DNA of 64,000 bases, taken from the NCBI GenBank assembly GCA_029262735.1, contig JAJCYY010000007.1, forward strand, positions 1 through 64,000. The letters are read 5' to 3'. The DNA is from Chloroflexota bacterium. GTDB taxonomy: Bacteria; Chloroflexota; Dehalococcoidia; Lucifugimonadales; Lucifugimonadaceae. Below are positions 1-9,040 of the stretch, piece after piece (positions within the stretch are counted from its first letter, which is position 1; each line of letters starts with the position of its first letter). The notes beneath the pieces were generated by a model. The model ran no database searches and was not told the DNA's origin. It saw only the letters and a list, made by a program, of their open reading frames with translations. A program made the position numbers and the translations under genes.

Positions 1-1
1 T

Positions 2-2803
2 GCTTCGATCTACCGCATGGACCCGGTCGGCGTCGTCATCCCGCGCAACGCCGATGATGTCTCGGCCGTGCTGGAGATCGCATCGAAGAACGGCGTAAAG
101 GTGTTGCCACGAGGCGGCGGCACAAGCCTCTCCGGCCAGACCGTCAACCACGCAGTCGTGATGGACTTCTCCAAGTACATGCACAACGTGCTTGAGGTGA
201 ACCCGGAGGAACGCTGGGTGAGGACCCAGCCGGGTGTGACGATAGACGACCTGAACCGCCAGCTCCGTCCACACGGACTATTCTTCACGCCGGACCCTTC
301 GACTTCCAGCAGGGCCAATGTCGGCGGCGCTATGGGCAACAACTCTTGCGGCTCCCACTCCATCATCTACGGCAAGACGGTCGACCAGGTGAAGGAGATG
401 GAGGTCGTCCTGAGTGACGGCACACCGGCGCACCTGGGCCAGATAAGCGCAGAGATCCTGGCCCAGAAGCAGGGTGGCTCGGGTCGAGAGGCTGAGATAT
501 ACCGGCGGATACCGGAGATCGCATCGGCTTCGGCTCTCGAAGTAGACCGGTGCTTTCCGAAGATTTTGCGCCGGGTCGGCGGCTACAACCTGGACCTTGT
601 GCAGGACCCGGCAAACCTGAACCTGGCGAAGATGGCGGTCGGCTCCGAAGGCACGCTGCTTGCGGTGACTGCGGCAAAGCTGAACCTTGAGCCAATACCG
701 GCGTTCAAGGGGCTCTCGGTAATTCACTTCAAGGACATCGTGGAGTCGATGGAGGCCACGGTCGCCACGCTGGAAGAGAATCCGGCGGCAGTCGAGCACA
801 TCGGCGAGATGATCATTCGCGAGGCGAAGAACTCGATCGGCTTCTCTCGTAACCTGGGCTTCCTGCAGGGCGAGCCGACAGACATCCTGGTCGTCGAGAT
901 GAACGGCGAGACGCCTGAAGAGGTTGAGGCGAAGCTGGACCGGCTTGAGCAGAAGATGCAGCGTCTTGAGCTTGGCTACGCAACTACCCGACTGACGGCG
1001 GCCGCAGAAATGGCGAAGGTCTGGGGCATGCGGCAGGCCGGACTTGGCCTGATGATGAACATTGAGGGCGACGCCAAGCCGCTGCCGTTTGTCGAGGACA
1101 CGGCGGTCTCGCCGGAGAAGCTGCCAGAGTACGTGAAGCGGTTCGACGAGATCGTTCGCTCCAATGGCACCGAGGCCGGCTACTACGGGCACGCATCGGT
1201 CGGCTGCCTGCACGTCCGACCCGTTGTGAACCTGAAGACGGCTGAGGGCGCGGCGCGGATGGAGCGTATCTCCAATGAAATTTCAGATCTTGTGCTGGAG
1301 TTCGGAGGCGCGCTGTCGGCGGAGCACGGCGACGGCATCGTGCGCGGCGCATTTGCGGAGAAGATGTTCGGCCGGGACCTTGTGCAAAATTTCCGCGATG
1401 TGAAGCAGGTCTTCGACCCCAGCGGCACGATGAACCCCGGCAAGATCTTCGACACGCCGCCGATGACGGAGAATTTGCGCTACGGCGTCTCGTACGAGAC
1501 CGCGCCTGTAGAGACGCGCCTGGATTTCTCGAAGGAGGGCGGCTTTGCTGGTGCGATCGAGAAGTGCAACGGTGTCGGCGACTGCCGCAAGGTGAACGCG
1601 GGGGCGATGTGCCCGTCTTACCAGGCGACCCGAGAGGAGGAGCATTCGACGCGCGGCCGGGCGAATGCTCTGCGCGCTGCGATCTCCGGCGCGTTGCCGA
1701 TCGAGCAGCTGAACTCCAAGCGCATGTTCAACGTGCTCGACCTGTGTCTCGAATGCAAGTCTTGCAAATCCGAGTGCCCGTCGAACGTAGACATGGCAAA
1801 GATCAAGTACGAGTTCCTGAATTCGTACTACAAGACGCATCGCGTCCCGCTGCGTTCACGAGTAGTGGCAAATATCCACCGGATCAATTCATTCGGCGCC
1901 GGGCCACAGGCGGTGGTTGCCAACACGCTAAACCGTTCGTTCATTGGCCGCTGGTTCTCCGACAAGTTCCTGAAGATGGATCGCCGCCGGGCACTGCCGC
2001 CAATTGTCTCGCAGACCTTCGAGAGCTGGTTCAAGAACCACACACCGAAGACGACCGGCGCTCGCGGCAAGGTGGTTTTCTTCCACGACACCTTCATCAA
2101 CTTCAACCATCCGGAAGCGGGCATCGGCGCAACGAGATTGCTGGAGGCGCTCGGTTACGAGGTTGTGCTGGCGGATCGCAAGTGCTGCGGTCGGCCGATG
2201 GTCTCGAAGGGACTTCTTGACATGGCGGCGGCGAACGCTCGCTACAACGTGGACTCGCTGTACGAGCATGTGGCGCAGGGAGCGAAGATCGTCGGGTGTG
2301 AGTCAAGCTGCATGATGGCGATCAAGGACGAGTATCCGGACCTGTTGCCGGGCGACGGGAAGGCGCGGGCGGTCGCAGATGCGGTCATGATGGTCGAGGA
2401 GCTGCTTGCGGAAACGGCTGGCGACGGGATGCAGCAGATAGATTGGGGTGACACGGCCCCAAAAACCCTTTCAAGAGACGTGCGGCTGTTCGTCCACTGC
2501 CACGAGCGCGCTCTTGTTGGCACGCAGGCGGCGCTTAAGGTGCTCAACCTGCCGCCGAGATTCGAGGCGTCGATGATCGATGCCGGTTGCTGCGGGATGG
2601 CCGGGTCGTTCGGCTTCGAGAAGGAGCACTACGATGTGTCGATGAAGATTGGCGAAGAGCGACTGTTCCCGGCGATCAGGTCCGCTCCTGCCGATGTGGA
2701 TATTGCGGTGACCGGCGTCTCATGCAGGCAGCAGATAGAGGATGGCACGGCCCGCAAACCGCGCTTCCTGACGGAGGTGCTGGCAGAGGCACTGCCCGAT
2801 TAG
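2..2803 (+). CDS. FAD-binding and 4Fe-4S oxidoreductase, D-lactate/glycolate dehydrogenase type (5' partial)
   Basis: The frame is open to the first base of the window, before the first in-window Met at base 17, so the N-terminus lies outside. The 933 visible residues combine three modules. First is an FAD-binding (PCMH) domain with PRGGGTSLSGQ near residue 36 and the FAD-oxidase C-domain motif SAEHGDGIVRG near 439. Next is a dicluster ferredoxin region with cysteine groups near 522 and CLECKSCKSECP near 582. Last are two cysteine-rich CCG domains (CCGRPM near 728, CCGMAGSFG near 862). Such fusions oxidise D-2-hydroxyacids (lactate, glycolate) at the membrane face and pass electrons on through the Fe-S clusters. 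The exact substrate cannot be read from the sequence. No neighbouring gene narrows it down; a stress-protein gene follows after about 170 bases. Confidence 0.9.
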   Translation, partial: ASIYRMDPVGVVIPRNADDVSAVLEIASKNGVKVLPRGGGTSLSGQTVNHAVVMDFSKYMHNVLEVNPEERWVRTQPGVTIDDLNRQLRPHGLFFTPDPSTSSRANVGGAMGNNSCGSHSIIYGKTVDQVKEMEVVLSDGTPAHLGQISAEILAQKQGGSGREAEIYRRIPEIASASALEVDRCFPKILRRVGGYNLDLVQDPANLNLAKMAVGSEGTLLAVTAAKLNLEPIPAFKGLSVIHFKDIVESMEATVATLEENPAAVEHIGEMIIREAKNSIGFSRNLGFLQGEPTDILVVEMNGETPEEVEAKLDRLEQKMQRLELGYATTRLTAAAEMAKVWGMRQAGLGLMMNIEGDAKPLPFVEDTAVSPEKLPEYVKRFDEIVRSNGTEAGYYGHASVGCLHVRPVVNLKTAEGAARMERISNEISDLVLEFGGALSAEHGDGIVRGAFAEKMFGRDLVQNFRDVKQVFDPSGTMNPGKIFDTPPMTENLRYGVSYETAPVETRLDFSKEGGFAGAIEKCNGVGDCRKVNAGAMCPSYQATREEEHSTRGRANALRAAISGALPIEQLNSKRMFNVLDLCLECKSCKSECPSNVDMAKIKYEFLNSYYKTHRVPLRSRVVANIHRINSFGAGPQAVVANTLNRSFIGRWFSDKFLKMDRRRALPPIVSQTFESWFKNHTPKTTGARGKVVFFHDTFINFNHPEAGIGATRLLEALGYEVVLADRKCCGRPMVSKGLLDMAAANARYNVDSLYEHVAQGAKIVGCESSCMMAIKDEYPDLLPGDGKARAVADAVMMVEELLAETAGDGMQQIDWGDTAPKTLSRDVRLFVHCHERALVGTQAALKVLNLPPRFEASMIDAGCCGMAGSFGFEKEHYDVSMKIGEERLFPAIRSAPADVDIAVTGVSCRQQIEDGTARKPRFLTEVLAEALPD

Positions 2804-2976
2804 GGTCGGCGGCCAGGATGCGGCTCACGGGTTGCTCACCGGCGCTTGCCCGTTGTTATGTTGGGGTTCGCTAAGATTCTATTGTGACGAGTGGCTGATC
2901 CCGAACGGATGCAGGCGAACGAAAACCTCGGGTGTGTCAATCCAACTCGGTTGAGCGGAACGAAAAGGAATCCAAA

Positions 2977-3813
2977 TTGGCCAGTTCGGCGTTAAATAAG
3001 ATCCTCGTCCCGCTTGACGGTTCGGCAATTGCCGATGCGATTGTTCCGTACGCTGCCGGAATGGCGAAAGCCAGCGGCGCCGGGGTGGTGCTGTTCCAGG
3101 TGGTCCTGGCCGGTGAAGACGCCGCTGCTGTGGAGGCGAGGCTTGAGAGCGTTGCTTCCGGTTTGCGCGAAAGCGGTATGGGTGTTGCGACCGACACCAG
3201 TTCCGGCGATGTGGCAGAGGAGATCGTAGATGCGGCGAGGCGCTACGAGGCGAGGCTGATAGTGATGACGGGCCATGCGTCCCAACTTGGCCGCAAGGAC
3301 CTGCTGGGCAGCACAGCACATTCGGTGTTGAGACGATGCACCAGGCCGGTTCTGATCGTGCCACTAACCTTCACGAACTACGCGCCGCCTGTGGCGATCG
3401 TGGTCGGCCATGATGGCACGGTGAACTCGCAGGCAGTGATCGATCCTGCGGTGACACTGGCGAAGGCGATCAGCTGTGAGTTGGTACTGGTGCGAGCTGT
3501 CGACCCTGTAGCAGGACTTGGCGGCGCGGCAAAGTACTACAGCGCTGTTGACGAATTTGCCGAAGACGATCTCGATAAGTTGCGTGATGAGCTGGCAAGC
3601 TCGGGGCTAAACGTGAGCACACACGTTGGCAAGCGGTTACCGGAGCAGGAGTTGCTTGCGATCGCAGATTCTCGTCTCAGTTCGATCATCGCAGTCTCGA
3701 CACGCAGCCTGAGCGCAGAGCTGAACGTTCTAGGCTCGACAACTGATCGGCTCGTGCGCTCACAGACGCATCCTGTACTGGCGGTTCCTGAGAGCCAGGG
3801 CGTTGCCGGGTAA
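2977..3813 (+). CDS. Tandem universal stress protein (UspA family)
   Basis: A 278-residue protein made of two UspA domains. The first begins KILVPLDGS and ends with the nucleotide-binding pattern TGHASQ...GRKDLLGSTAHS. The second begins VAIVVGHDGT and ends VLGSTTDRLVRS. The GxxG-x9-G(S/T) spacing of the first half suggests it binds ATP; the second keeps only the LGST part. The frame opens at GTG 2932, but TTG 2977 has an AAGGA ribosome site seven bases upstream and gives the usual short N-terminus before the first strand, so I prefer it. Cytosolic stress role by family; no specific partner is visible. Confidence 0.85.
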   Translation: MASSALNKILVPLDGSAIADAIVPYAAGMAKASGAGVVLFQVVLAGEDAAAVEARLESVASGLRESGMGVATDTSSGDVAEEIVDAARRYEARLIVMTGHASQLGRKDLLGSTAHSVLRRCTRPVLIVPLTFTNYAPPVAIVVGHDGTVNSQAVIDPAVTLAKAISCELVLVRAVDPVAGLGGAAKYYSAVDEFAEDDLDKLRDELASSGLNVSTHVGKRLPEQELLAIADSRLSSIIAVSTRSLSAELNVLGSTTDRLVRSQTHPVLAVPESQGVAG

Positions 3814-3846
3814 GCCCACACCGGTCAAATTGCCGTATGTGTTGTC

Positions 3847-5397
3847 ATGCGTATTCCGCAGATGAATAGATCCCGCCCCGTAATCGCAGCCCTGCTAATC
3901 GTCCCGATGGCGTTGGCTGTTGCATGTGCCTCGTCGTCGGTCGAGAGCGGCGGTTCCAACACCACAACAGGGCCAACAGACGGTTCAGAGGCATCCTCAC
4001 CTTCTGCCTCCACGACCGGCCCCTCGACGCCGAGTCCGACCCTGGACCTGAGTTCCAGTTCATTCGCAGGTCTCTCGCCGGAGGAGATTCTCGATGAACT
4101 GTTTGTATTCGACTCAAGGGCCAACCGAATTTCAATATCGCCCGGGGCCGTGGACGCAGCGCTTGCAACTGGCGACATGCGGTTTTTGCCGCCGCTGGTC
4201 GAGCTGACTCGGTGGGTGAGGCTGAGTCCGGCGGGTGGCGCCTTGAAGACTGCGCTCACTCGGATGAGCGGCCAGGGCTTCGCGGCACACGACTTCTTCA
4301 ACTGGTACTCGTGGCTGGGGCGGAACTACGAGGGCGAGGAATTCTCGAACTATCCCGGATGGAAAGCTCGACTCTACGATCACATCGACCCTCGCTTTGC
4401 CCGGTGGTTCTTCGATGGCGTCGAGTCGGAGATCCCGCTCTGGACGGCACAGTGGGGAGGCGTCACGTCGGACGGCATTCCGCCGCTGGACAACCCGGGC
4501 ATGACTACGGCCGGACAGGCAACCTTCATGGAGCCGGACGAGCAGGTGTTCGGTGTTTCTATCAACGGCGATGTGCGTGCGTATCCGTTTCGCTTTATGA
4601 ACTGGCATGAGATGGCGAACGATGTCGTGGGTGGGAAGCCTGTCACGCTCGCCTATTGAACGCTCTGTGGATCGGGCGTCCTGTACGACGCCGAGCTTGA
4701 CGGTGAGGCACTGAGCTTTGCTTCTTCCGGATTCCTGTATCAGTCGAACAAGCTGATGTTCGACCGCGGGACCGGTTCGTTGTGGCACTCACTTACCGGA
4801 GAGCCTGTGCTGGGGCCGCTTGTCGGAAGCGGAAAGACGCTGGAGCTGCTTCCTGTCACAGTTACGACGTGGGGGGAGTGGACGGCTGAGCACCCGGAAA
4901 CGCTGACGATTGCGTTCAACACAGGTTTCCGTCGTCTGTACGTGAAGCCGGGAGTGCCGGGCGCTGTCTACAACGCCTACTTTGCGGACCCCGGGCTGAT
5001 GTTCCCGGTGTTTGAGTTGAACCCTCTGCTGGACCCGAAAACTTCCGTCTATGCGCTGCGGGTCGCCGGAGAATCGAAGGCTTACCCGATCGAACTGGTG
5101 GCCGAGGAGCAGGTCATCAACGATGTGTTCTCATCGATGGGGATCGTCGTTGTCGGTGATCCAGAGGCCAGGTCAGCACGAGTCTACGAACGCGGGGAGC
5201 ATGTGTTCAGCACTGGCATTGATGCACGGACGCTGGTGGACGAGATCGGCAGAGAGTGGCAGGTTGGCGAAGAGCAGCTAGAGCCGCCGGATGGCTCTGG
5301 CGAAGATGCGTTGCCGAGGGTGGCGGGGCACCAGGCGTTCTGGTTCGGCTGGACGAACTTTTATCCTGAGACTGAGCTGTACGTGGGCGCAGGGTAA
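3847..5397 (+). CDS. DUF3179 lipoprotein, predicted selenoprotein (in-frame UGA read as Sec)
   Basis: One reading frame runs from ATG 3847 to the stop at 5395-5397, broken only by TGA at 4657-4659 (codon 271). Residues 1-28 form a lipoprotein signal peptide ending in a lipobox (LAVAC). The DUF3179 domain spans roughly 215-510. Family members carry a YCPLC-type CxxC motif after a strand ending in VTY. Here the text reads LAY-UGA-TLCGSG, so UGA falls exactly on the first cysteine, giving UxxC. Conservation continues unbroken on both sides: FRFMNWHEMANDVVGG before, SNKLMFDRGTGSLWHSLTGE after. A hairpin follows at SECIS distance. UxxC replacing CxxC is typical of redox selenoproteins; some DUF3179 proteins are, to my recollection, already named as possible selenoproteins. 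The alternative is a nonsense-mutated gene. No selA/B/C/D gene lies in this window. Confidence 0.8.
4657..4659 (+). other. In-frame UGA, predicted selenocysteine codon
   Basis: TGA in the frame of the surrounding DUF3179 gene, flanked by conserved domain sequence on both sides with no shift in frame. It occupies the first cysteine of CxxCG. A random nonsense mutation (for example TGT or TGC to TGA) would also give TGA here, so the call rests on the hairpin below and on the intact downstream half. Confidence 0.75.
4672..4694 (+). promoter_or_regulatory. Candidate bacterial SECIS hairpin
   Basis: Six perfect base pairs, GGCGTC (4675-4680) with GACGCC (4687-4692), close a six-base loop CTGTAC (4681-4686). 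One bulged G (4674) allows two more pairs (4672-4673 with 4693-4694). The loop starts 22 bases after the UGA, inside the 16-37 base range known for bacterial SECIS elements, and contains a G, although at loop position three rather than one or two. Confidence 0.6.
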
Positions 5398-5419
5398 GGC
5401 CGTATGTTCATCGGTTAGC

Positions 5420-5447
5420 TCGAACAGGATCGATGTAGCGCTATACT
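5420..5447 (+). promoter_or_regulatory. Possible promoter for the GIY-YIG gene
   Basis: A good -10 hexamer TATACT (5442-5447) lies 16 bases after a poor -35 TCGAAC (5420-5425). It sits about 25 bases before the first possible start of the downstream gene. Confidence 0.35.
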
Positions 5448-5472
5448 CCAGCAATTCTTTCCAAAATTATTA

Positions 5473-6114
5473 GTGGAGTGGATTTCGGGATTGAAAACTT
5501 GCCGCTATTTCGATTGTGATGAATCGATCCGATCCAACTATGTCGTCTGCCGCGATCACTATGATGATTACAAAGCAGAAAAATTCGATGATTGTCCTTC
5601 GTGCGGTCACCTGAAGCTCAAACGCTACAAGTCATGCTTAAACTGCAAAGATGGATCCTCACGCAAGGGGTCATTGGGTGTTCTTGGGAGTGCGGTTGCA
5701 GCTGTCCGAGAGATCATCGATGATGTGACCTCTGAGCCGAAACGATCTTCGGCACGCATCAAATCTAAATCCCGTAAACCAGCCGCCTCGTCAGTACCGG
5801 ATCCTTGGAAGGACTCTGAAACGGAGAATTTCTATGTTTACATTATGGAGCTAGACGGAGGAATCGATTACTACGTTGGTCAAACAAACGACGTTAGAGC
5901 ACGTAAGCTTGAGCATCGGCAAGGTCGTACTAAATCCACCGCAGGCCATGAACCCAAACTCAAATGGTTCACTCGGGTTCGCACTCGGGAAGAGGCAGTC
6001 CAATACGAACAGCACCTGACTGGAATTTCTAAAGCCTCGGGCGGCCGAGCAATAGCACGAATGATCATTGAATTCGGAGATTTGGTTCGGTCGATCGACG
6101 GGTTGGAAGGCTAA
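5473..6114 (+). CDS. Zinc-ribbon GIY-YIG nuclease-family protein
   Basis: A 213-residue protein. The N-terminal 60 residues hold at least seven cysteines, with CPSCG and CLNC pairs resembling one or two zinc ribbons. After a basic linker, a GIY-YIG domain begins at about residue 119: FYVYIMELD, then YYVGQTNDVRARKLEH, with arginine positions and EAVQYEQHL near the end. The family cuts or binds DNA; whether this member is catalytic is unknown. The DNA is visibly richer in A and T than its neighbours (AAA, ATT and GAT codons frequent), which suggests transfer. GTG 5473 is the outermost start; TTG 5491, eleven bases after GGAG, gives a protein beginning just before the first cysteine and may be the true one. 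It stands alone between two unrelated genes. Confidence 0.75.
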   Translation: MEWISGLKTCRYFDCDESIRSNYVVCRDHYDDYKAEKFDDCPSCGHLKLKRYKSCLNCKDGSSRKGSLGVLGSAVAAVREIIDDVTSEPKRSSARIKSKSRKPAASSVPDPWKDSETENFYVYIMELDGGIDYYVGQTNDVRARKLEHRQGRTKSTAGHEPKLKWFTRVRTREEAVQYEQHLTGISKASGGRAIARMIIEFGDLVRSIDGLEG

Positions 6115-6249
6115 GGGCGATTGCACGAATGCATTAGCCTAACGGCTCAGACGTGTCCTTTCCCTTCGCGGTAAACTGGCGGCATGTTGAGCGTCGCTTA
6201 GTGCCGATTCCGGCCCTGCGAAAAATTTTGAGAACCTGGAGAGCCAGCC

Positions 6250-7014
6250 ATGACCACCTCGCAACAGCAGACCAACGGCGCAAGTCCCGCCGTGATGCCG
6301 GTGAATGCTCACAGGAAGCTGGGACGCGGGCCTGCTATCTGGCTGGCGGGCGACCCGGAAGACCTGAAGGAGTGGATGCCAAGAGGCGCAACGGGCATCG
6401 TCACCAATACGGTTGTGCTGAACGACATGGTGAATAAGTACGGGCAGATCAAGGATGTAGTTCAGCGCTATCTAGACATCACGGACAAGCCGGTGGTTGT
6501 CGAGATTGACGGCCACTCAACGCAGGAGCTGCTCGATGTCGGCGACGTTTTCGTGAAGATGGCACCGGGCCAGATCATCCTGAAGATCCCGACGACTGAG
6601 TATGCGCTGGACGCCTTCGCCGAGTTGAAGAAGCAGGGTGTCGAGACCTACAGCACGACGGTGTTCACACTGGCACAGGCCGCAGCGGTGGCGCAGGCGG
6701 GCGTGACGCATGTGCTGCCCTTCTGCGAGCCGTACAGGGAGGTCGGTGGCGACCCAACGAAGCTGGTGCGTGAGTGCCGGGCGATGTTTGAAGGCTGGGA
6801 TGACCGGCCGTACATCACGGCCGCCCTGGTTCGGTCTGTGGAGACGGCTGAGGCCTGCTTGCGGGACGGCGCAGACGGGATCATCATCTTCTGGCCGATT
6901 CTCCGCGACATGATGCAGAGCAAACTGACGACCGAGTGGAACGAGACGTTCCTTGACCAGTGGAACCAGATGTACGACGCGGGCCTGATGGATGGCGTAC
7001 CGATGGTGCGGTAG
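6250..7014 (+). CDS. Transaldolase / fructose-6-phosphate aldolase family protein
   Basis: A 254-residue class I aldolase of the small transaldolase (TalC/MipB-like) type. The Schiff-base lysine is in ILKIPTTEYAL near residue 121. Other family marks are TGIVTNTVVLNDM (normally TNP/TNPT at this place), VETYSTTVFTLAQAAAVAQAG and VLPFCEPYREVGGD (normally SPFVGR). The altered first and last motifs mean the substrate may not be fructose 6-phosphate. A GGAG ribosome site lies eight bases before ATG 6250. The N-terminus is about 25 residues longer than typical. It is convergent with the kinase fusion gene across a repeat-filled gap. Confidence 0.75.
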   Translation: MTTSQQQTNGASPAVMPVNAHRKLGRGPAIWLAGDPEDLKEWMPRGATGIVTNTVVLNDMVNKYGQIKDVVQRYLDITDKPVVVEIDGHSTQELLDVGDVFVKMAPGQIILKIPTTEYALDAFAELKKQGVETYSTTVFTLAQAAAVAQAGVTHVLPFCEPYREVGGDPTKLVRECRAMFEGWDDRPYITAALVRSVETAEACLRDGADGIIIFWPILRDMMQSKLTTEWNETFLDQWNQMYDAGLMDGVPMVR

Positions 7015-7080
7015 CAGGCTGGCGTGGGGCGCTGACTGGTCAACGTTCTGGTATGGGCGGGCAAAAATGCTGCGCCCGGT

Positions 7081-7390
7081 GATGGCGTAGCCGTCGCGAC
7101 AACCCACCCTCTAACTCCCTCCCTGTCAGGGAGGGAGAAACTGTCATTCTGAACTTGATTCAGAATCTCCCTGAAACCGGTCTGAGGGAGATTCCGAATT
7201 TTTTCGTCGGAATGATAGAAGGCCGAAACGGGCCTCAGCCGGACCCTCACCCTAACCCCCTCCCGTAAACGGGAGAGGGGATTTGGCGATTGTGTCAACA
7301 GAGCCGACGCCATCCTGAGCTTGTCGAAAGATGGCACGTATGTGCGCTCGCGGAGCGCACCGGGCGCAGCAAGCGGCACCCCTACCAGGA
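7081..7390. repeat. Composite dispersed intergenic repeat, copy 1
   Basis: Fills the 384-base gap between two convergent genes. A 40-base block at 7099-7138 (ends ACAACCCACCCTC and AGGGAGGGAGA) recurs at 17978-18017 with only one or two changes. An imperfect long hairpin follows at 7143-7217 (GTCATTCTGA... pairing with ...TCGGAATGAT). Then comes CATCCTGAGCTTGTCGAAAG (7311-7330), a widespread REP-like sequence, and a GGGCGCAGCAAGCGGCACCC block near 7365. No coding potential is seen. Confidence 0.75.
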
Positions 7391-7398
7391 TTGACTAT

Positions 7399-9036
7399 CT
7401 ACCTGCCGGTGCTATCGGTCGGCGCGAGTACCGCATCCCAGAGCTTTTCGAACACGGCAGGCGGTAGTTCATCCGCTGATACACCTGTGTCGATACGCAC
7501 CACTGCGTCTGCTTCGTCCGGTGTCGGAGATTCCCAGCTCTGCGATTGCCTGAGGTGAACCTCGGGGCGTCCCTCCGACTCCGATCGCCCGCTTGCGTAG
7601 CGGGATTCCAGCCGCCTGACCGCTTCCGCCTCAGACAGACTGCATTCGACGATGATGGTCGTTGCCCCGGCCCGCCGTCCCAGGTCCAGCGAAAGCTTTC
7701 TGTGCTCCCGTCGCAGGTGCGTGCCGTCCATGATCACCGATCTGCCTTCCTCCAACGCAGCCGCGGCTCGACGACGCGTCTCTTCGTATGTGCGGCGTGA
7801 CATCTCTGCCGTGTAGATACCGCTGAACATATCTGAGCCGCTGCGCTCGATCGGACTGAGTCCGGCCAGCTCTCGGCGAATGGCGTCTGTCCGCAGGTGA
7901 ACTGCGTTCCATTGCGTCGCAACAAAACCTGCCACAGTGCTCTTGCCGGTTCCAGTGACACCGGCAGTGATTGCCAGGAACTGCCGCAGGTCTTGTGATG
8001 CGATTTCACGCGCAAGGTGAAGATAGGAGTCCGCATCATCTACGTGCGCCTTGCGGCGATCTGGCAGGGCCTGCTCAGCGGAGATCGAGGCTGCCATGCA
8101 TCTCACCATCGCACGATAGGACTCGTAGAACGGCAAGAGCGGGGTCATATCGGTGTCGCCTGAGTCGGTGACATACGTCTCGATGAGTAGCCGGGCCAGA
8201 TCGTGACGTCCGCGCCGCTTGAGGTCCATCGAGAGAAATGCGATGTCTGCCGCCGGGTCGATGTGGACGAAGCTGTCGTTGAACTCGATGCAGTCGATTA
8301 TCTGTATGGACGATTCGCCGGAAGACTGGCGTTCGAGGAATATGTTGCCGGTGTGCAGATCACCGTGGCACATTCGTGGCTTGCCGTTCCGGTGGCGGCG
8401 TTCGATCAGGTCTTTTCGCTGTCTGAGGAATGCACCGGCGTATCCAGAGATGTTTGCGAACGCCACGGTATCCAGTTCAGGAGGAGCGTGCTCCTTCACG
8501 CGGCCGAGGTTACCGAGCACAACCCTCGAGACGGCTTCGACGGTGCCGTACTCTGGCTGGGCAGCCGCGGCGCTCTCGTGGAATTCTGCGAGCAGGTGTG
8601 CGATCTGCGCGATCTCAGCAGCGCCCGCCTCTCCTGCTTCAAGCCGTCTGTCGAGCTGATCATCGGCGTTGAGACGGCGCATCTTCAGCGCCCAATCGAC
8701 CGTCGTGCTCTCGCTGCCACCGGTGCTTCCGATGCTGTAGTTGTCTCGTGCAACATCAAGCCTGACCGGCTCGACCGACAGGTAGACGTTGTGAGAAAGC
8801 CGCTGATTCAGAGCCAGTTCACGTTCCGAGAACTGATGTCTCAACTGGGGCGTCGAAAAGTCGCAAAACCCGAAGTTGACCGGTTTCTTAATCTTGTAGG
8901 CAAATTCACCTGCGAGGAAGACGTTCGAGATGTGGGTCGAAATGCGTTCGACCGCGCCAGTGACGGTATCCGGATACGCCGCCGGGTCCATCAGCGATTC
9001 GATCATGTCTGGCCGATTGGGACCGGTGGCGCTCAT
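7399..9036 (-). CDS. Phosphotransferase-like kinase fused to P-loop kinase (COG2187-COG0645)
   Basis: A 545-residue fusion. Residues 1-330 resemble aminoglycoside phosphotransferase-fold kinases of the COG2187 type. They show FKxxHP-like lead (EFAYKIKKPVNFGFCDF), the catalytic loop MCHGDLHTGN near 225, and IIDCIEFND as the metal-binding step. Residues 345-545 form an AAA/P-loop kinase with Walker A GVTGTGKSTVAG near 360 and VIMDGTHLRREHRK. The double-kinase arrangement is common in bacteria, but the substrate is not established. The histidine phosphatase gene ends four bases before this start, so the two probably form one transcript, phosphatase first. Cytosolic. Confidence 0.85.
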   Translation of the reverse strand: MSATGPNRPDMIESLMDPAAYPDTVTGAVERISTHISNVFLAGEFAYKIKKPVNFGFCDFSTPQLRHQFSERELALNQRLSHNVYLSVEPVRLDVARDNYSIGSTGGSESTTVDWALKMRRLNADDQLDRRLEAGEAGAAEIAQIAHLLAEFHESAAAAQPEYGTVEAVSRVVLGNLGRVKEHAPPELDTVAFANISGYAGAFLRQRKDLIERRHRNGKPRMCHGDLHTGNIFLERQSSGESSIQIIDCIEFNDSFVHIDPAADIAFLSMDLKRRGRHDLARLLIETYVTDSGDTDMTPLLPFYESYRAMVRCMAASISAEQALPDRRKAHVDDADSYLHLAREIASQDLRQFLAITAGVTGTGKSTVAGFVATQWNAVHLRTDAIRRELAGLSPIERSGSDMFSGIYTAEMSRRTYEETRRRAAAALEEGRSVIMDGTHLRREHRKLSLDLGRRAGATTIIVECSLSEAEAVRRLESRYASGRSESEGRPEVHLRQSQSWESPTPDEADAVVRIDTGVSADELPPAVFEKLWDAVLAPTDSTGR

Positions 9037-9040
9037 TGGT

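Noticed and set aside
278..1213. 311-codon - strand open frame opposite the FAD dehydrogenase
   Set aside because: Shadow of conserved FAD-domain codons; composition rich in Arg, Leu and His as in GC-rich antisense frames.
4756..5397. Separate gene starting at ATG 4756
   Set aside because: It begins in the middle of the DUF3179 domain and is in frame with the upstream part; no ribosome site. It is the second half of the UGA-containing gene.
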